From: Solidesulfovibrio sp.
Lineage (GTDB): Bacteria; Desulfobacterota; Desulfovibrionia; Desulfovibrionales; Desulfovibrionaceae
Length of the DNA: 64,000 nt
NCBI RefSeq assembly: GCF_038562415.1
Contig: NZ_JBCFBA010000002.1
Location: forward strand, 144,232 to 208,231
Reading direction: 5' to 3'
The translations under genes and the position numbers were made by a program. Each line of letters begins with the position of its first letter. The first letter of the stretch is position 1. Below are positions 49,620-59,158 of the stretch, in pieces. The notes below the pieces were generated by a model. The model had not been told where the DNA came from and did not search any database. It was given only the letters and a program-made list of their open reading frames with translations.

Positions 49620-51474
49620 ACGAATTCTCCCCGGGTCGTTGCCGGTCGGCCCGCAAAAAACCGGTCCTGCCTCCTGGCGGTTCACCGTCTGGGCGCCGCG
49701 CTGCCGACACCTTGACCTGATCCTTCCCGAAACGGGCACCGCAGTCCCCATGGAGCGGCTGGCCGGCGGGTGTTTCACCGTCGAACGCGCCGGGCTCGCC
49801 GCCGGCGCGCGCTACCTGTTTTCCCTGGACGGCCGGCTCCGCCGGCCCGACCCGGCCTCGCGCCACCAGCCCGACGATGTCCACGGCCCCTCGGCCCTGG
49901 TGGACGTGGCCGCCTTCGCCTGGACCGACGCCGGCTTCGTGCCGCCGCCGCCCAACCGGCGGGTGTATTACGAAATCCACGTCGGCACCTTTACCCCGGA
50001 GGGCACCTTCGCGGCGGTGATCGCCCGCCTGCCCCATCTGCGGGAGCTTGGCGTCACCTGCCTGGAACTCATGCCCGTTTCCCAGTTCCCGGGCGGGCGC
50101 AACTGGGGCTACGACGGCGTCGCCCCCTTCGCCCCCTGCCAGGCCTACGGCGGCCCGGCCGGCCTGGCCCGCCTGGTCGACGCCTGCCATGCCCACGGAC
50201 TCGCCGTGGTCCTCGACGTCGTCTACAACCACCTCGGCCCCGAAGGGAATTACCTGCGCGATTTCGGCCCGTATTTCACCGACCGCTACCGCACGCCCTG
50301 GGGCGAGGCCGTCAACTATGACGGCCCGGGAAGCGCGGCCGTGCGGGCGTTTTTCCTCCAGAACGCCCTGTACTGGCTGCGCGATTACCACATCGACGGC
50401 CTGCGCCTGGACGCCGTGCACGCCATCTACGACCAGGGCCCGGTCCATTTCGTGGCCGAGCTGGCCGAAACCGTGGCGGCCTGGCAGGCCGCGGCCGGCC
50501 GGCGGGCCTTCCTGGTCGCCGAAACCCATTTGAACGACCCGGCCGTCATCACGGACACGTCTTGCGGCGGCATGGGCCTCGACGGGCTGTGGAACGACGA
50601 CTTCCACCACGCCGTCCATGCCTGGCTCACGGGCGAGAAGCGCGGCTACTACGCCGACTATGGCGGCCGCGACGACGTTGCCACCGCCCTGGCCGACGGC
50701 TTCGTCTACGCCGGCCGGCCAAGCGCCTTTTTCGGCCATGTCCGCGGCCGGTCGGCCGGGCATCTGCCGGCCGACCGGTTCGTCAACTGCCTCCAGAACC
50801 ACGACCAGATCGGCAACCGGGCCCGGGGCGAACGGCTCGTGACGCTTGTCGGCACGGACGCGGCCAGGCTCGCCTCCGCGCTGCTCATTTTGTCCCCTGG
50901 CTCGCCGCTGCTGTTCATGGGCGAGGAGTGGGGCGAAACCAACCCCTTTTGCTATTTTATCAGCCACCTGGACGCCGGCCTGGTCGAGGCCGTGCGCCGG
51001 GGCCGGCGCCGGGAGTTCGCCCGGTTCCGCTGGCGCGGCGCGGTGCCCGACCCCTTCGACGGCGCCACCTTCGCGGCCAGCCGGCCGGACTGGGGCAGGC
51101 TGGCCGCGCCGGACAACGCGGCCATGCTGGCCTGGTATCGGGCGCTACTGGCCCTTCGCGCCGCCTCGCCCGCCCTGCGGGAGACGCGCCGCCACCTGAC
51201 CCGGGTCTGGCCCCTGGGCGACGCCAAGGCCCTGGCCATGGAGCGCCGGGGCGCCGACGGCCGGTTCCTGTGCCTCGTGAACGCCGCCGCCCGGCCGGCG
51301 CGGGTCGGCCTGGGCGCCTCGGCGCCGCTGCGGGAGTACGCGCGCGTCCTGGATGCCGGCGAGGCCCGGTTCGGCGGCGCCGGGCGCCTCATGCCCGAGC
51401 GCCCGGCCGCGACGCTGACGCTTCCGGCCTTTGGCGCCGTGGTCTACCAACGTCAGGAGGACGCCGCCCCATGA
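49615..51474 (+). CDS. treZ: Malto-oligosyltrehalose trehalohydrolase
   Basis: Releases trehalose from the end of a malto-oligosyltrehalose chain. GH13-family protein of about 619 residues from ATG 49615. An N-terminal carbohydrate-binding-like module has RFTVWAPRC. The barrel motifs are VVLDVVYNHLGPEGNYL (about 200-216), DGLRLDAVHAI (nucleophile Asp about 265), AETHLND (acid/base Glu about 303) and FVNCLQNHDQIGNR (about 390-403). The GEEWGE motif typical of TreZ follows. A TTG start at 49579 is possible but less likely. The stop overlaps the GH57 gene by four bases (ATGA). It acts after TreY, encoded two genes downstream. Confidence 0.93.
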   Translation: MQRILPGSLPVGPQKTGPASWRFTVWAPRCRHLDLILPETGTAVPMERLAGGCFTVERAGLAAGARYLFSLDGRLRRPDPASRHQPDDVHGPSALVDVAAFAWTDAGFVPPPPNRRVYYEIHVGTFTPEGTFAAVIARLPHLRELGVTCLELMPVSQFPGGRNWGYDGVAPFAPCQAYGGPAGLARLVDACHAHGLAVVLDVVYNHLGPEGNYLRDFGPYFTDRYRTPWGEAVNYDGPGSAAVRAFFLQNALYWLRDYHIDGLRLDAVHAIYDQGPVHFVAELAETVAAWQAAAGRRAFLVAETHLNDPAVITDTSCGGMGLDGLWNDDFHHAVHAWLTGEKRGYYADYGGRDDVATALADGFVYAGRPSAFFGHVRGRSAGHLPADRFVNCLQNHDQIGNRARGERLVTLVGTDAARLASALLILSPGSPLLFMGEEWGETNPFCYFISHLDAGLVEAVRRGRRREFARFRWRGAVPDPFDGATFAASRPDWGRLAAPDNAAMLAWYRALLALRAASPALRETRRHLTRVWPLGDAKALAMERRGADGRFLCLVNAAARPARVGLGASAPLREYARVLDAGEARFGGAGRLMPERPAATLTLPAFGAVVYQRQEDAAP

Positions 51475-53897
51475 ACCGCTACGTCTGCATCCACGGCCAC
51501 TTCTACCAGCCACCCCGGGAAAACCCCTGGCTCGAGGAAGTCGAGGTCCAGGACTCGGCCCATCCCTACCACGACTGGAACGAGCGCATCACGGCCGAGT
51601 GCTACGGCCCCAACTCCGGATCGCGCATCCTCGACGGCGACGGCCGCATTGTCGAAATCGTCAACAACTACTCCAAGATCAGCTTCAATTTCGGCCCCAC
51701 GCTCCTGTCCTGGATGCAGCGCCACCACCCCAAGCTCCATCAGGCCATCGTGGACGCGGACCGGCTGTCCATGGAGCGCTTCGACGGGCACGGCGCGGCC
51801 CTGGCCCAGGCCTACGGCCACATGATCCTGCCCCTGGCGAGCAGCCGCGACAAGGTCACGCAGGTGCGCTGGGGCGTCGCCGATTTCCGTCGGCGCTTCG
51901 GCCGGCGGCCCGAGGGCATGTGGCTGCCCGAGACGGCCGTGGACCTGGAGACGCTCGCCGTCCTGGCCGACGCCGGGTTGCGTTTCACCATCCTGGCCCC
52001 CAACCAGGCCTCCCGGGTGCGGGGCGTGGGCGAGGACGACTGGCGCGACGTCTCCGGCGGCCGGGTCGACCCGACCACGCCCTATCTCGTGCGCCTGCCC
52101 GACGGTCGCGACTTCACCGTCTTTTTCTACGACGGCCCCCTCTCCCGGGACATGGCCTTCGGCGACATGCTGGACGCGGGCGAGGCCTTTTTCGGCCGGC
52201 TGACGGCCGCCTTCACCGACGAGGGCCGTAACTGGCCCCAACTCGTGCACGTGGCCACGGACGGCGAGACCTACGGCCACCATCACGCCTTCGGCGAGAT
52301 GGCCCTGACCTACTGCCTGTCCCTCCTGGAGGCCGACCCCTCGCTGGAACTGATCAACTACGCCGCCTACCTCGACCGCCATCCTCCGGCCATGGAGGCG
52401 GAAATCTTCGAGAATTCGTCCTGGAGCTGCATCCACGGCCTGGAGCGCTGGCGGGCGGACTGCGGCTGCAATTCCGGCATGCACGGGCATTGGCACCAGA
52501 AGTGGCGCGCCCCGCTACGCGAGGCCATGGATGTGCTGCGCGACCGTTGCGCCGCCATCCTCGAGGCCGAGGGGCCGCGCTTTTTCCGCGATCCCTGGGC
52601 GGCCCGGGACGCCTACATCGACGTCGTCAACGACCGGTCCGAGGAGGGCGTGGCCGCGTTTTTCTCGGCCCAGGGCACCGGGGAGCCGGTCGCCGGGGAC
52701 CGGGTCGCCGCCCTCGAACTCATGGAGATGACGCGCTGCGCCATGCTCGCCCATACGAGCTGCGGCTGGTTTTTCGACGAGGTCTCCGGCATCGAGACCG
52801 TGCAGGTCCTCCAATACGCCGCCCGCACCATCCAGTTGGCCGAGGCCCGCGGCGGCGAACCCGTGGAGGCGGCTTTCGCCGCCATCCTGGAGCGGGCCCC
52901 GGGCAACGTCCTGGCCACCGGCCGGGAGGCCTACGAGCGCTACGCCAAGCCGGCGGCCGTGGACATCATGCGCGCCGGCGCCCACTACGCCATCTCCTCG
53001 CTGTTCGAGGCCTACGACGCGGTCTACGAGTACGGCTGCTACCGGATTTGCGGCAGTGACCTGCGCCGGGAAACTGCCGGCCGGGCCCAGCTGCTCACCG
53101 GTCGGGCCGCCATCGCCTCCGGTCTGACCGGGGAAACCCTGGACGCCGATTTCGCCGTGGTCCATGCCGGCGGCCACAACCTGACCTGCGGCCTGCGGCC
53201 CTCCCGCGACACCGCCGGTTTCGCGGCCATGGAAGCGAACCTGCGCCGGGTCTTCGCGCGCGGCGACCTGACCGAGACCGTCCGCGTCCTGGACAGCCAT
53301 TTCGACGCCCACACCTTTTCCCTGCGGCATCTTTTCCGCGACGAGCAGCGCAAGGTCGTCGGCGAGGTGCTCGCCCCGGAATACCAGGCCGCCGAAGCCA
53401 TGTACCGGCGGATTTTCGAGGACAACTACCCGATCCTGAGTTTCCTGCAGTGGCTTTCCATGCCGCTGCCCCGGCATTTCCTGGATGCCGCCGCCTTTGT
53501 CGTGGAAACCGACCTGCGGCGCCTGCTTGGCGGCGAAACGATCGATTTCGAGCGCCTGGACGGGCTGCTGCAGGACGCCGCCCGCTTCGGCCTGGTCCTG
53601 GACTTCGGCGCGCTGGGCCTGTTGGCCGCGCAATGGATCAACCGCCGGCTGGCCGCCTTCGGTGAAAACCACGAGGACGCCAAGGCCCTGGCCGCCGTCC
53701 GGCAGGCCCTGGACCGGTTGGGCGCCCTGCCCATGGGGCTGAGCCTGTGGAAGGCCCAAAACGTCGTCTTCGAGCTGTCCCGCTGCTGCTATCCGCCCAA
53801 GAAAGCCGCCGCGGACGGCGGCGACGCGGCCGGCGCGGCCTGGGTGGCGCTTTTCGCCGCCGTGGCCCAGGCCCTCAAGGTGAGGTTGCCCCAATGA
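51471..53897 (+). CDS. GH57-family glycoside hydrolase with DUF3536 domain
   Basis: Putative alpha-glucan-active enzyme of 808 residues. The N-terminal GH57 domain (about 1-330) has CIHGHFYQPPRENPWLEEVE and, later, MWLPETAVDLETLAVLADAGLRFTILAP (Glu near residue 153 in the position of the GH57 nucleophile). DGETYGHHHAFGEMAL (about 262-277) supplies an Asp in the position of the acid/base. A DUF3536 domain follows (about 340-800). GH57 enzymes include amylases, branching enzymes and 4-alpha-glucanotransferases. It starts with CAGGAGG upstream and is coupled by ATGA overlaps to treZ before it and treY after it. It may prepare maltodextrins for TreY. The precise reaction is unknown. Confidence 0.88.
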   Translation: MNRYVCIHGHFYQPPRENPWLEEVEVQDSAHPYHDWNERITAECYGPNSGSRILDGDGRIVEIVNNYSKISFNFGPTLLSWMQRHHPKLHQAIVDADRLSMERFDGHGAALAQAYGHMILPLASSRDKVTQVRWGVADFRRRFGRRPEGMWLPETAVDLETLAVLADAGLRFTILAPNQASRVRGVGEDDWRDVSGGRVDPTTPYLVRLPDGRDFTVFFYDGPLSRDMAFGDMLDAGEAFFGRLTAAFTDEGRNWPQLVHVATDGETYGHHHAFGEMALTYCLSLLEADPSLELINYAAYLDRHPPAMEAEIFENSSWSCIHGLERWRADCGCNSGMHGHWHQKWRAPLREAMDVLRDRCAAILEAEGPRFFRDPWAARDAYIDVVNDRSEEGVAAFFSAQGTGEPVAGDRVAALELMEMTRCAMLAHTSCGWFFDEVSGIETVQVLQYAARTIQLAEARGGEPVEAAFAAILERAPGNVLATGREAYERYAKPAAVDIMRAGAHYAISSLFEAYDAVYEYGCYRICGSDLRRETAGRAQLLTGRAAIASGLTGETLDADFAVVHAGGHNLTCGLRPSRDTAGFAAMEANLRRVFARGDLTETVRVLDSHFDAHTFSLRHLFRDEQRKVVGEVLAPEYQAAEAMYRRIFEDNYPILSFLQWLSMPLPRHFLDAAAFVVETDLRRLLGGETIDFERLDGLLQDAARFGLVLDFGALGLLAAQWINRRLAAFGENHEDAKALAAVRQALDRLGALPMGLSLWKAQNVVFELSRCCYPPKKAAADGGDAAGAAWVALFAAVAQALKVRLPQ

Positions 53898-56746
53898 TCG
53901 CGCCCGTCGCCACCTACCGGCTGCAATTTTCCCCGGACTTCGATTTCGCCCGCTGCCGGGGCGTCCTGGACTACCTGGCCGCCCTGGGCGTCTCCCACAT
54001 CTACGCCTCGCCCATTTTCCGGGCCAGGCCCGATTCCAGCCACGGCTACGACGTGTGCGACCACACGGAGATCAGTCCCGCACTCGGCGGCGAGGCGGGC
54101 CTGCGCAAGCTGATCGCGGCGGCCGGCAAGCGCGGCCTGGGCTGGATCCAGGACATCGTACCCAACCACATGGCCGTTTCCGGCGAAAACCGCCTGCTCG
54201 TCGACGTCCTGGAAAACGGCCCGGCCTCCCGCTATTACCAGTCCTTCGACATCGACTGGGACCATCCCTACGAGAGCATCAAGGGTCGCATGCTGGCCCC
54301 GTTTCTGGGCAATTTCTACGGCCGGGTCCTGGAGGCCGGCGAGATCACCATCGGCTTCGACGCCGACGGCTTTTTCGTGCGCTACTACGAACTGCGCTTT
54401 CCGCTACGCATCGATTCCTACGTCCGCATCCTCACCCTGGACCTGGAGCGGCTGCGCGAGGCCCTCGGCCGCGACGCGCCGGACTACGTCAAGCTTCTGG
54501 GCGTGCTCTACACCATCAAGTCCCTGCCGGCCGACGATGCCCGGGACGAGCGCTACGACCAGATCTCTTTCGTCAAACGGATGCTTTCCGAGCTCTACGA
54601 AGGGAGCGAAGCCGTGCGCGGCCACATCACGGCCAATCTGGACCGGGTCAACAACGGCGCGGGCGAGGCCGGGGAGGGCGAGGACCGGCGGGCGCTTCTG
54701 GAAAGCCTCCTGGCCGAGCAGTATTTCCGGCTGTCCTATTGGAAGGTGGCCGGCGAGGAGATCAACTACCGCCGGTTTTTCTCCATAAACGACCTCATTT
54801 CGCTGCGGGTCGAGGACGAGGCCGTGTTCCGCCACTCCCACGGCCGGATTTTCGAACTGGTCAAGGAGGGGCTTTTCTCGGGCCTGCGGGTGGACCACAT
54901 CGACGGGCTCTACGATCCGGCCCGCTACCTGCGCCGGCTGCGCGAGGCCGTGGGCGAGGCCTACGTGGTGGTGGAAAAGATCTGCCTGGCCGGCGAGGCC
55001 CTGCCGGCCTTCTGGCCCGTGGCCGGCTCCACGGGTTACGATTTCCTCAACGCCGTGTGCGGCCTGTTCGTGAACGGCGGCCAGGAAAAGGCCTTCGAGC
55101 GCATCTACGCCGGGTTCACCGGCCGGCGCCAACGGGCCGAGGACGTCGTGGTCTGGAAAAAGAGCCGCATCATCGAAACCCACATGTACGGCGACGTGGA
55201 AAACCTGGCCCGGCTTATAAACGCCGTGTCCAGCCTCGACCGCCGGGGCTTCGACATCACCCTGCGCTCGACCAAGCGGGCGCTTTCCGAGGTGCTGGCC
55301 CATTTCCCGGTCTACCGCACCTACATCTCGCCGGACGCCATCCGGCCGGCGGACATCGGCTCCGTGCGCACGGCCATCCGCCGGGCCAAGCGCCACAACG
55401 CCGACCTGGCCTACGAGCTGGATTTCCTGGAGCGGTTTTTGCTCCTCCAGTACGACGAGCATTTGAGCGAAGACAAAAAAGCCCTGTGGACGCGCTTCGC
55501 CATGCGCTTCCAGCAGGTCAGCGGGCCGCTGATGGCCAAGGGCGTGGAGGACACGGCCTTTTACGTGCTGGGCCGGCTGCTGTGCCAAAACGAGGTCGGG
55601 GCCCAGCCCGGGGCTTTCGGCCTGGCCCCGGAGGCCTTTCACGCCGCCATGGCCGACCGGGCCGAGCACTGGCCGCGGTCCATGAGCGCCACCGCCACCC
55701 ACGACGCCAAGCGCGGCGAGGACGCGCGCATGCGCCTGGCCGCCCTGTCCGAGATGCCCGACGCCTGGCGGACCGCCCTGGGCCGGTTTTTCCGGGCCAA
55801 CCAACCCCGCAAGGTCATGCTCGGCGACAAACCGGCGCCGGACAAGAACGACGAATACATGCTCTACCAGGCGCTTGCCGCCCACTGGCCGGCCCGGGAG
55901 GCGGACCTGGCCGGGTTCGGCGAGCGGCTGGCCGCCTATCTGGTCAAGGCCGTGCGCGAGGGCAAGGAGCACTCCACTTGGCTCAGCCCGGACCTGGAAT
56001 ACGAAAAGGCGTTGACCGGCTTTGCCGAGGCCCTGCTGCGCGACGGCCCGGACAGCGCCTTCGCGGCCGTTTTCGCGCCGCTTCGCCGCCGGGTGACGGA
56101 ACTCGGCTACGGCTATTCCCTGGCCCAGACCGTGCTGAAGCTCGTCTGTCCGGGCGTGCCGGACATCTACCAGGGCACCGAGGACTGGGATCTGTCCTTC
56201 GTCGACCCGGACAACCGCCGGCCGGTGGATTTCGCCGGCCGTGCCCAAACCCTGAAGGAACTCAAGGCCGCTTTCGAGGCCGATCCGGTGGCGCTGTGCC
56301 ACGCCCTGGCCGCCTCGCCCGAGGACGGGCGCATCAAGTTTTTCACCTTGTGGCGGGGGTTGGCCGCCCGGGGGGCGCATCCCGAACTGTTCGCCAACGG
56401 CGGGTACCGGCCGGCCCGGTTCGAGGGCGCCCTGGCCGGGCAGGCGTTCGGCTTGTGGCGGCTGGGCGAGGGGGAGGCGGCCCTGGCCGTGGTTCCCTGG
56501 CGCCTGGCCGATGTCGCGGCCGGGGGCGGCGGGTTCGTCCTGGGCAAGGACTGGGAGGATACGCGCCTGGCCGAGGCCCCGGAGGCGGGGGCGCGGCTGG
56601 CCGACACCATGACCGGCCGGGAATTTTCCGGGGAAGGGCTGTATCTGAAGGATCTGCTGCGCGATTTCCCGGTGGCCCTGCTCGTGCCGGCGCCGGGGGC
56701 GCGGCCTCAGCCGGCAAGCGGAAAGATATCGCCCGCCGCGGCGTAG
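53894..56746 (+). CDS. treY: Malto-oligosyltrehalose synthase
   Basis: Turns the reducing end of a malto-oligosaccharide into an alpha,alpha-1,1 bond, making the substrate of TreZ. GH13 family, 950 residues. Motifs are SPIFRARPDSSHGYDVCDHTEISPALGG (about 36-63), DIVPNHMAVSGEN (about 87-99), GLRVDHIDGLYDP (nucleophile Asp about 335), YVVVEKI (Glu about 360) and ATATHDAKRGEDAR (about 599-612). The ATG overlaps the GH57 stop (ATGA). Its last 40 bases overlap the end of the convergent MBL-fold gene. TreY and TreZ together give trehalose, an osmoprotectant. A debranching gene treX is not in the window. Confidence 0.95.
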   Translation: MIAPVATYRLQFSPDFDFARCRGVLDYLAALGVSHIYASPIFRARPDSSHGYDVCDHTEISPALGGEAGLRKLIAAAGKRGLGWIQDIVPNHMAVSGENRLLVDVLENGPASRYYQSFDIDWDHPYESIKGRMLAPFLGNFYGRVLEAGEITIGFDADGFFVRYYELRFPLRIDSYVRILTLDLERLREALGRDAPDYVKLLGVLYTIKSLPADDARDERYDQISFVKRMLSELYEGSEAVRGHITANLDRVNNGAGEAGEGEDRRALLESLLAEQYFRLSYWKVAGEEINYRRFFSINDLISLRVEDEAVFRHSHGRIFELVKEGLFSGLRVDHIDGLYDPARYLRRLREAVGEAYVVVEKICLAGEALPAFWPVAGSTGYDFLNAVCGLFVNGGQEKAFERIYAGFTGRRQRAEDVVVWKKSRIIETHMYGDVENLARLINAVSSLDRRGFDITLRSTKRALSEVLAHFPVYRTYISPDAIRPADIGSVRTAIRRAKRHNADLAYELDFLERFLLLQYDEHLSEDKKALWTRFAMRFQQVSGPLMAKGVEDTAFYVLGRLLCQNEVGAQPGAFGLAPEAFHAAMADRAEHWPRSMSATATHDAKRGEDARMRLAALSEMPDAWRTALGRFFRANQPRKVMLGDKPAPDKNDEYMLYQALAAHWPAREADLAGFGERLAAYLVKAVREGKEHSTWLSPDLEYEKALTGFAEALLRDGPDSAFAAVFAPLRRRVTELGYGYSLAQTVLKLVCPGVPDIYQGTEDWDLSFVDPDNRRPVDFAGRAQTLKELKAAFEADPVALCHALAASPEDGRIKFFTLWRGLAARGAHPELFANGGYRPARFEGALAGQAFGLWRLGEGEAALAVVPWRLADVAAGGGGFVLGKDWEDTRLAEAPEAGARLADTMTGREFSGEGLYLKDLLRDFPVALLVPAPGARPQPASGKISPAAA

Positions 56747-57426
56747 GCAAAAAGGGCCGTGCCCGGGCGGCGCAGGCGCTCGCCGAAGCGGGCGAGGTAG
56801 TGCGTGTGCCCGCCCAGGTGCATGGGCACGAACACGGCCGGGGCGAGGGTTTGCACGAAATCCGGCGCCCCGGCCAGGCTCGGCAGGCGCGGGTCCATGT
56901 TGGAGAAGGCGACATCCAGGGGCCGGGCGGCCAGCCGGCCGAGCAGGCGCCGCCAGGACATGCCCACGGCCCGGTGCGCCGCCGGCGACTGGCCCGGCCA
57001 GTCCCACAGGGCCATGTCCCCGCCGAAATAGACCGAAAGCCCGGCCAGTTCGAGGCGAAAGCACAGCCCCAGGTCGTTGCTTTCCATGGCCTCCACCGTC
57101 ATCCCCCCGACCGTGACGCTCGCGTCCGGCTCCAGGACCAGGGCGTCCGGGGGCAGGCGGTCGGCGTAGCGGTCGGCCACGTCGTCGGAAACCACGAAGC
57201 GCCGGGCGGCCGCCTCCCTGGTGGCGGCCAGGATGTCCGGGTCGAAGTGGTCGTCGTGGCTGTGGGAGGCGAATACCGTGAGGTCGGCGCCGCGAAAAAG
57301 GGGCGCGGCGGCTTGCGCCGCCTGGGGCGGCAGGTAGGCCGGGGCCGGGTAGTCGAACAGGAGCGTCCGGCCGGCCGCGCGCAGGGCGAAGCAGTCGTGG
57401 TGGATGTAGACGATATCGGCGGCCAT
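56707..57426 (-). CDS. MBL-fold metallo-hydrolase (UlaG-like)
   Basis: Metallo-beta-lactamase-fold protein of 239 residues from ATG 57426. The zinc motif is ASHSHDDHFDPDIL (HxHxDH form, about 53-66). A second metal ligand, Asp in VYFGGDMALWDW, lies at about 132-143, and a His in PMHLGGHTHYL at about 202-212. Closest in style to UlaG/YcbL-type predicted lactonases or phosphodiesterases; substrate unknown. A TTG at 57438 would extend it by four residues and overlap the stop of the SGNH gene (TTGA), so coupling to that gene is likely. The 3' end overlaps treY by 40 bases on the opposite strand. Confidence 0.85.
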   Translation of the reverse strand: MAADIVYIHHDCFALRAAGRTLLFDYPAPAYLPPQAAQAAAPLFRGADLTVFASHSHDDHFDPDILAATREAAARRFVVSDDVADRYADRLPPDALVLEPDASVTVGGMTVEAMESNDLGLCFRLELAGLSVYFGGDMALWDWPGQSPAAHRAVGMSWRRLLGRLAARPLDVAFSNMDPRLPSLAGAPDFVQTLAPAVFVPMHLGGHTHYLARFGERLRRPGTALFAYAAAGDIFPLAG

Positions 57427-57434
57427 GGCCCGGC

Positions 57435-59078
57435 TCAATTCGCCGCCCGGCCGGCCTCGGGCGCGGCGGCGAAAAGGAGCTTGCCGCCCCGGGACCAGAC
57501 CTGGGCGTCGTGGCCGGACAGGACGATTTCCAGGACAAGGTCCGGCCGCTTGGGCAGGCTGAGTTCGTAGCGGCCGGCCACCGGCGACCAGATGCCGTCG
57601 CCGGTGTCGTTTCGCAGCGCAAAGATTTCCCGTTTCGCGCCGTCCGGGGAAACGGCCAGGACATGCACGGCGCTTTTGCCGTCGCCGCTGATGCGCGGGT
57701 AGAAAAAGGCCTCCTTGGGCGGCGTCCCGGACAGGCGCAGCCGGATGACGGCTTCCTCGCCGGCCGGGGCCAGGCTGGCCGTGCCTTCGCCGTCCGGCCC
57801 CTTGATCGCCAGGCCCGTTTCCTCGAGCGCCGCCGTTTCCAGGGCCGTTTCCCGGGCCGTGGGCCAGCCCGAGCCGTCGGCCGGGCGCCAGGCCAGGATG
57901 TCCGGGAACAGCGCGTCGATTTCCGCGTCCGTGGCCGGCGTGGGCCGCCCGGTGGCCCGGGCCACGGCCGGGTCGGCGGCCAGGGCGGCGTAGACGGCCT
58001 TGGCCAGGGCGAAATTGCCCAGGCGCGTGAAATGGACGGTGTCGGAAAAATACAGGCGCGGCTTGCCGGTCGCGGCCACGGCCTGGTCGAAAAGGGGCTG
58101 GGGGTCGACCAGGGGCACGCCGTCTTGCCGCGTCACGTCCGTGTTGACGGCGGCCACGGCCTGCCGGCCGATGCCGTAGAGGCGCACGTCGTCGTCGGAA
58201 AGCCCCATGGACGCGGTCACGGCCGGCTCCCGGGCCGGGAGCCAGGGATAGTTGACGACCAAGGCGGCGATGCCGTCGGCCTTGGCCTGGGCCAGGATGG
58301 CGTCGAGGTTGCCGCGAAAGCGGAATTTTTCCAGGCGGGCCGCGCAGTCCTGGCCGGCGGCGGACGGGGCCGGGCGCAGCTTGCGGCCGAGTTCCCGGGC
58401 CAGCCGGGTCAGGGCCAGGCCGGACAGGCGGCGTTCCAGCCAGGCGGCGACCCCGTTCGCCCGGCCGGCCACGAGGGTGCGCAGGACGGCATCCATGGAA
58501 TCGGCCAGCCGGTCTAGGTCGGCCGGGGCCATCTGGCGGCAGGCGGCCATGACGTCGTTTAAGCCATCCATGAGGACGTAATAATCCGGGGACAGGGCCG
58601 GCAGTTCCTTTTGGGTGCGCAGCCGCGTGTGCCAGCTGTGGTAGCCGAAGACGCCGCCATTGACGACTTCCACCCGGACGTCGGGATTGCGGTTAAGGCG
58701 ACGGAAGATTTCGCCGAGCAGGGCCGGGTAGCTGAAGCGGTCGGCCTCGGCCCCGGCGCCCAGGGTGGTCGAGCCGCCAAGGCACAGGATGCGAAAGGTG
58801 CCGGCCGGCTTTTGCGCCGCCATGTCCGGGCCGACGAATCCCAGGTTGTTGAAGCGGAAGTTGGCCACCTCCGCGTTGCGCCTCAGGCGGTAGCCGAGCA
58901 GCGGATCGGGCTCGGCGGCCCGGTCGGCGCTGAAATGCTGCAAATCGAGGCCTCGACCGGCCACGTCGTCCGCCGGGACGAGCAGCCTGGCCAGGCCTTC
59001 CAGGCCGGCCACGGCCACAAGCAGGGAAAGGGCGGCCAGCAGGGCGTTTCGCCAAATGGTTGTGACAGTGCGCGGCAT
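57435..59078 (-). CDS. Membrane-anchored SGNH/GDSL-family hydrolase
   Basis: Predicted esterase or acetyl-transfer-like enzyme of 547 residues with one N-terminal anchor (about 10-30). The SGNH blocks are LCLGGSTTLGAGAEADRFSYP (Ser near 99), VEVVNGGVFGYHSW (Gly block), LMDGLNDVMA (Asn block) and a late DTVHFTRLGNFALAKAV (Asp/His, about 348). A C-terminal beta-rich domain (about 420-547) may bind sugars. Such proteins often act on acetyl groups of surface polysaccharides. ATG 59078 follows AGGGGAA. It is downstream of cysS on the same strand (80-base gap). Confidence 0.82.
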   Translation of the reverse strand: MPRTVTTIWRNALLAALSLLVAVAGLEGLARLLVPADDVAGRGLDLQHFSADRAAEPDPLLGYRLRRNAEVANFRFNNLGFVGPDMAAQKPAGTFRILCLGGSTTLGAGAEADRFSYPALLGEIFRRLNRNPDVRVEVVNGGVFGYHSWHTRLRTQKELPALSPDYYVLMDGLNDVMAACRQMAPADLDRLADSMDAVLRTLVAGRANGVAAWLERRLSGLALTRLARELGRKLRPAPSAAGQDCAARLEKFRFRGNLDAILAQAKADGIAALVVNYPWLPAREPAVTASMGLSDDDVRLYGIGRQAVAAVNTDVTRQDGVPLVDPQPLFDQAVAATGKPRLYFSDTVHFTRLGNFALAKAVYAALAADPAVARATGRPTPATDAEIDALFPDILAWRPADGSGWPTARETALETAALEETGLAIKGPDGEGTASLAPAGEEAVIRLRLSGTPPKEAFFYPRISGDGKSAVHVLAVSPDGAKREIFALRNDTGDGIWSPVAGRYELSLPKRPDLVLEIVLSGHDAQVWSRGGKLLFAAAPEAGRAAN

Positions 59079-59158
59079 GGCCGATTTCCCCTGGTGGGCC
59101 GGCCCGCCGGCCACGGCGTCGCGGCCGGGCGGTGGCTTGGCGGGCGGGGAGGCGCTTG

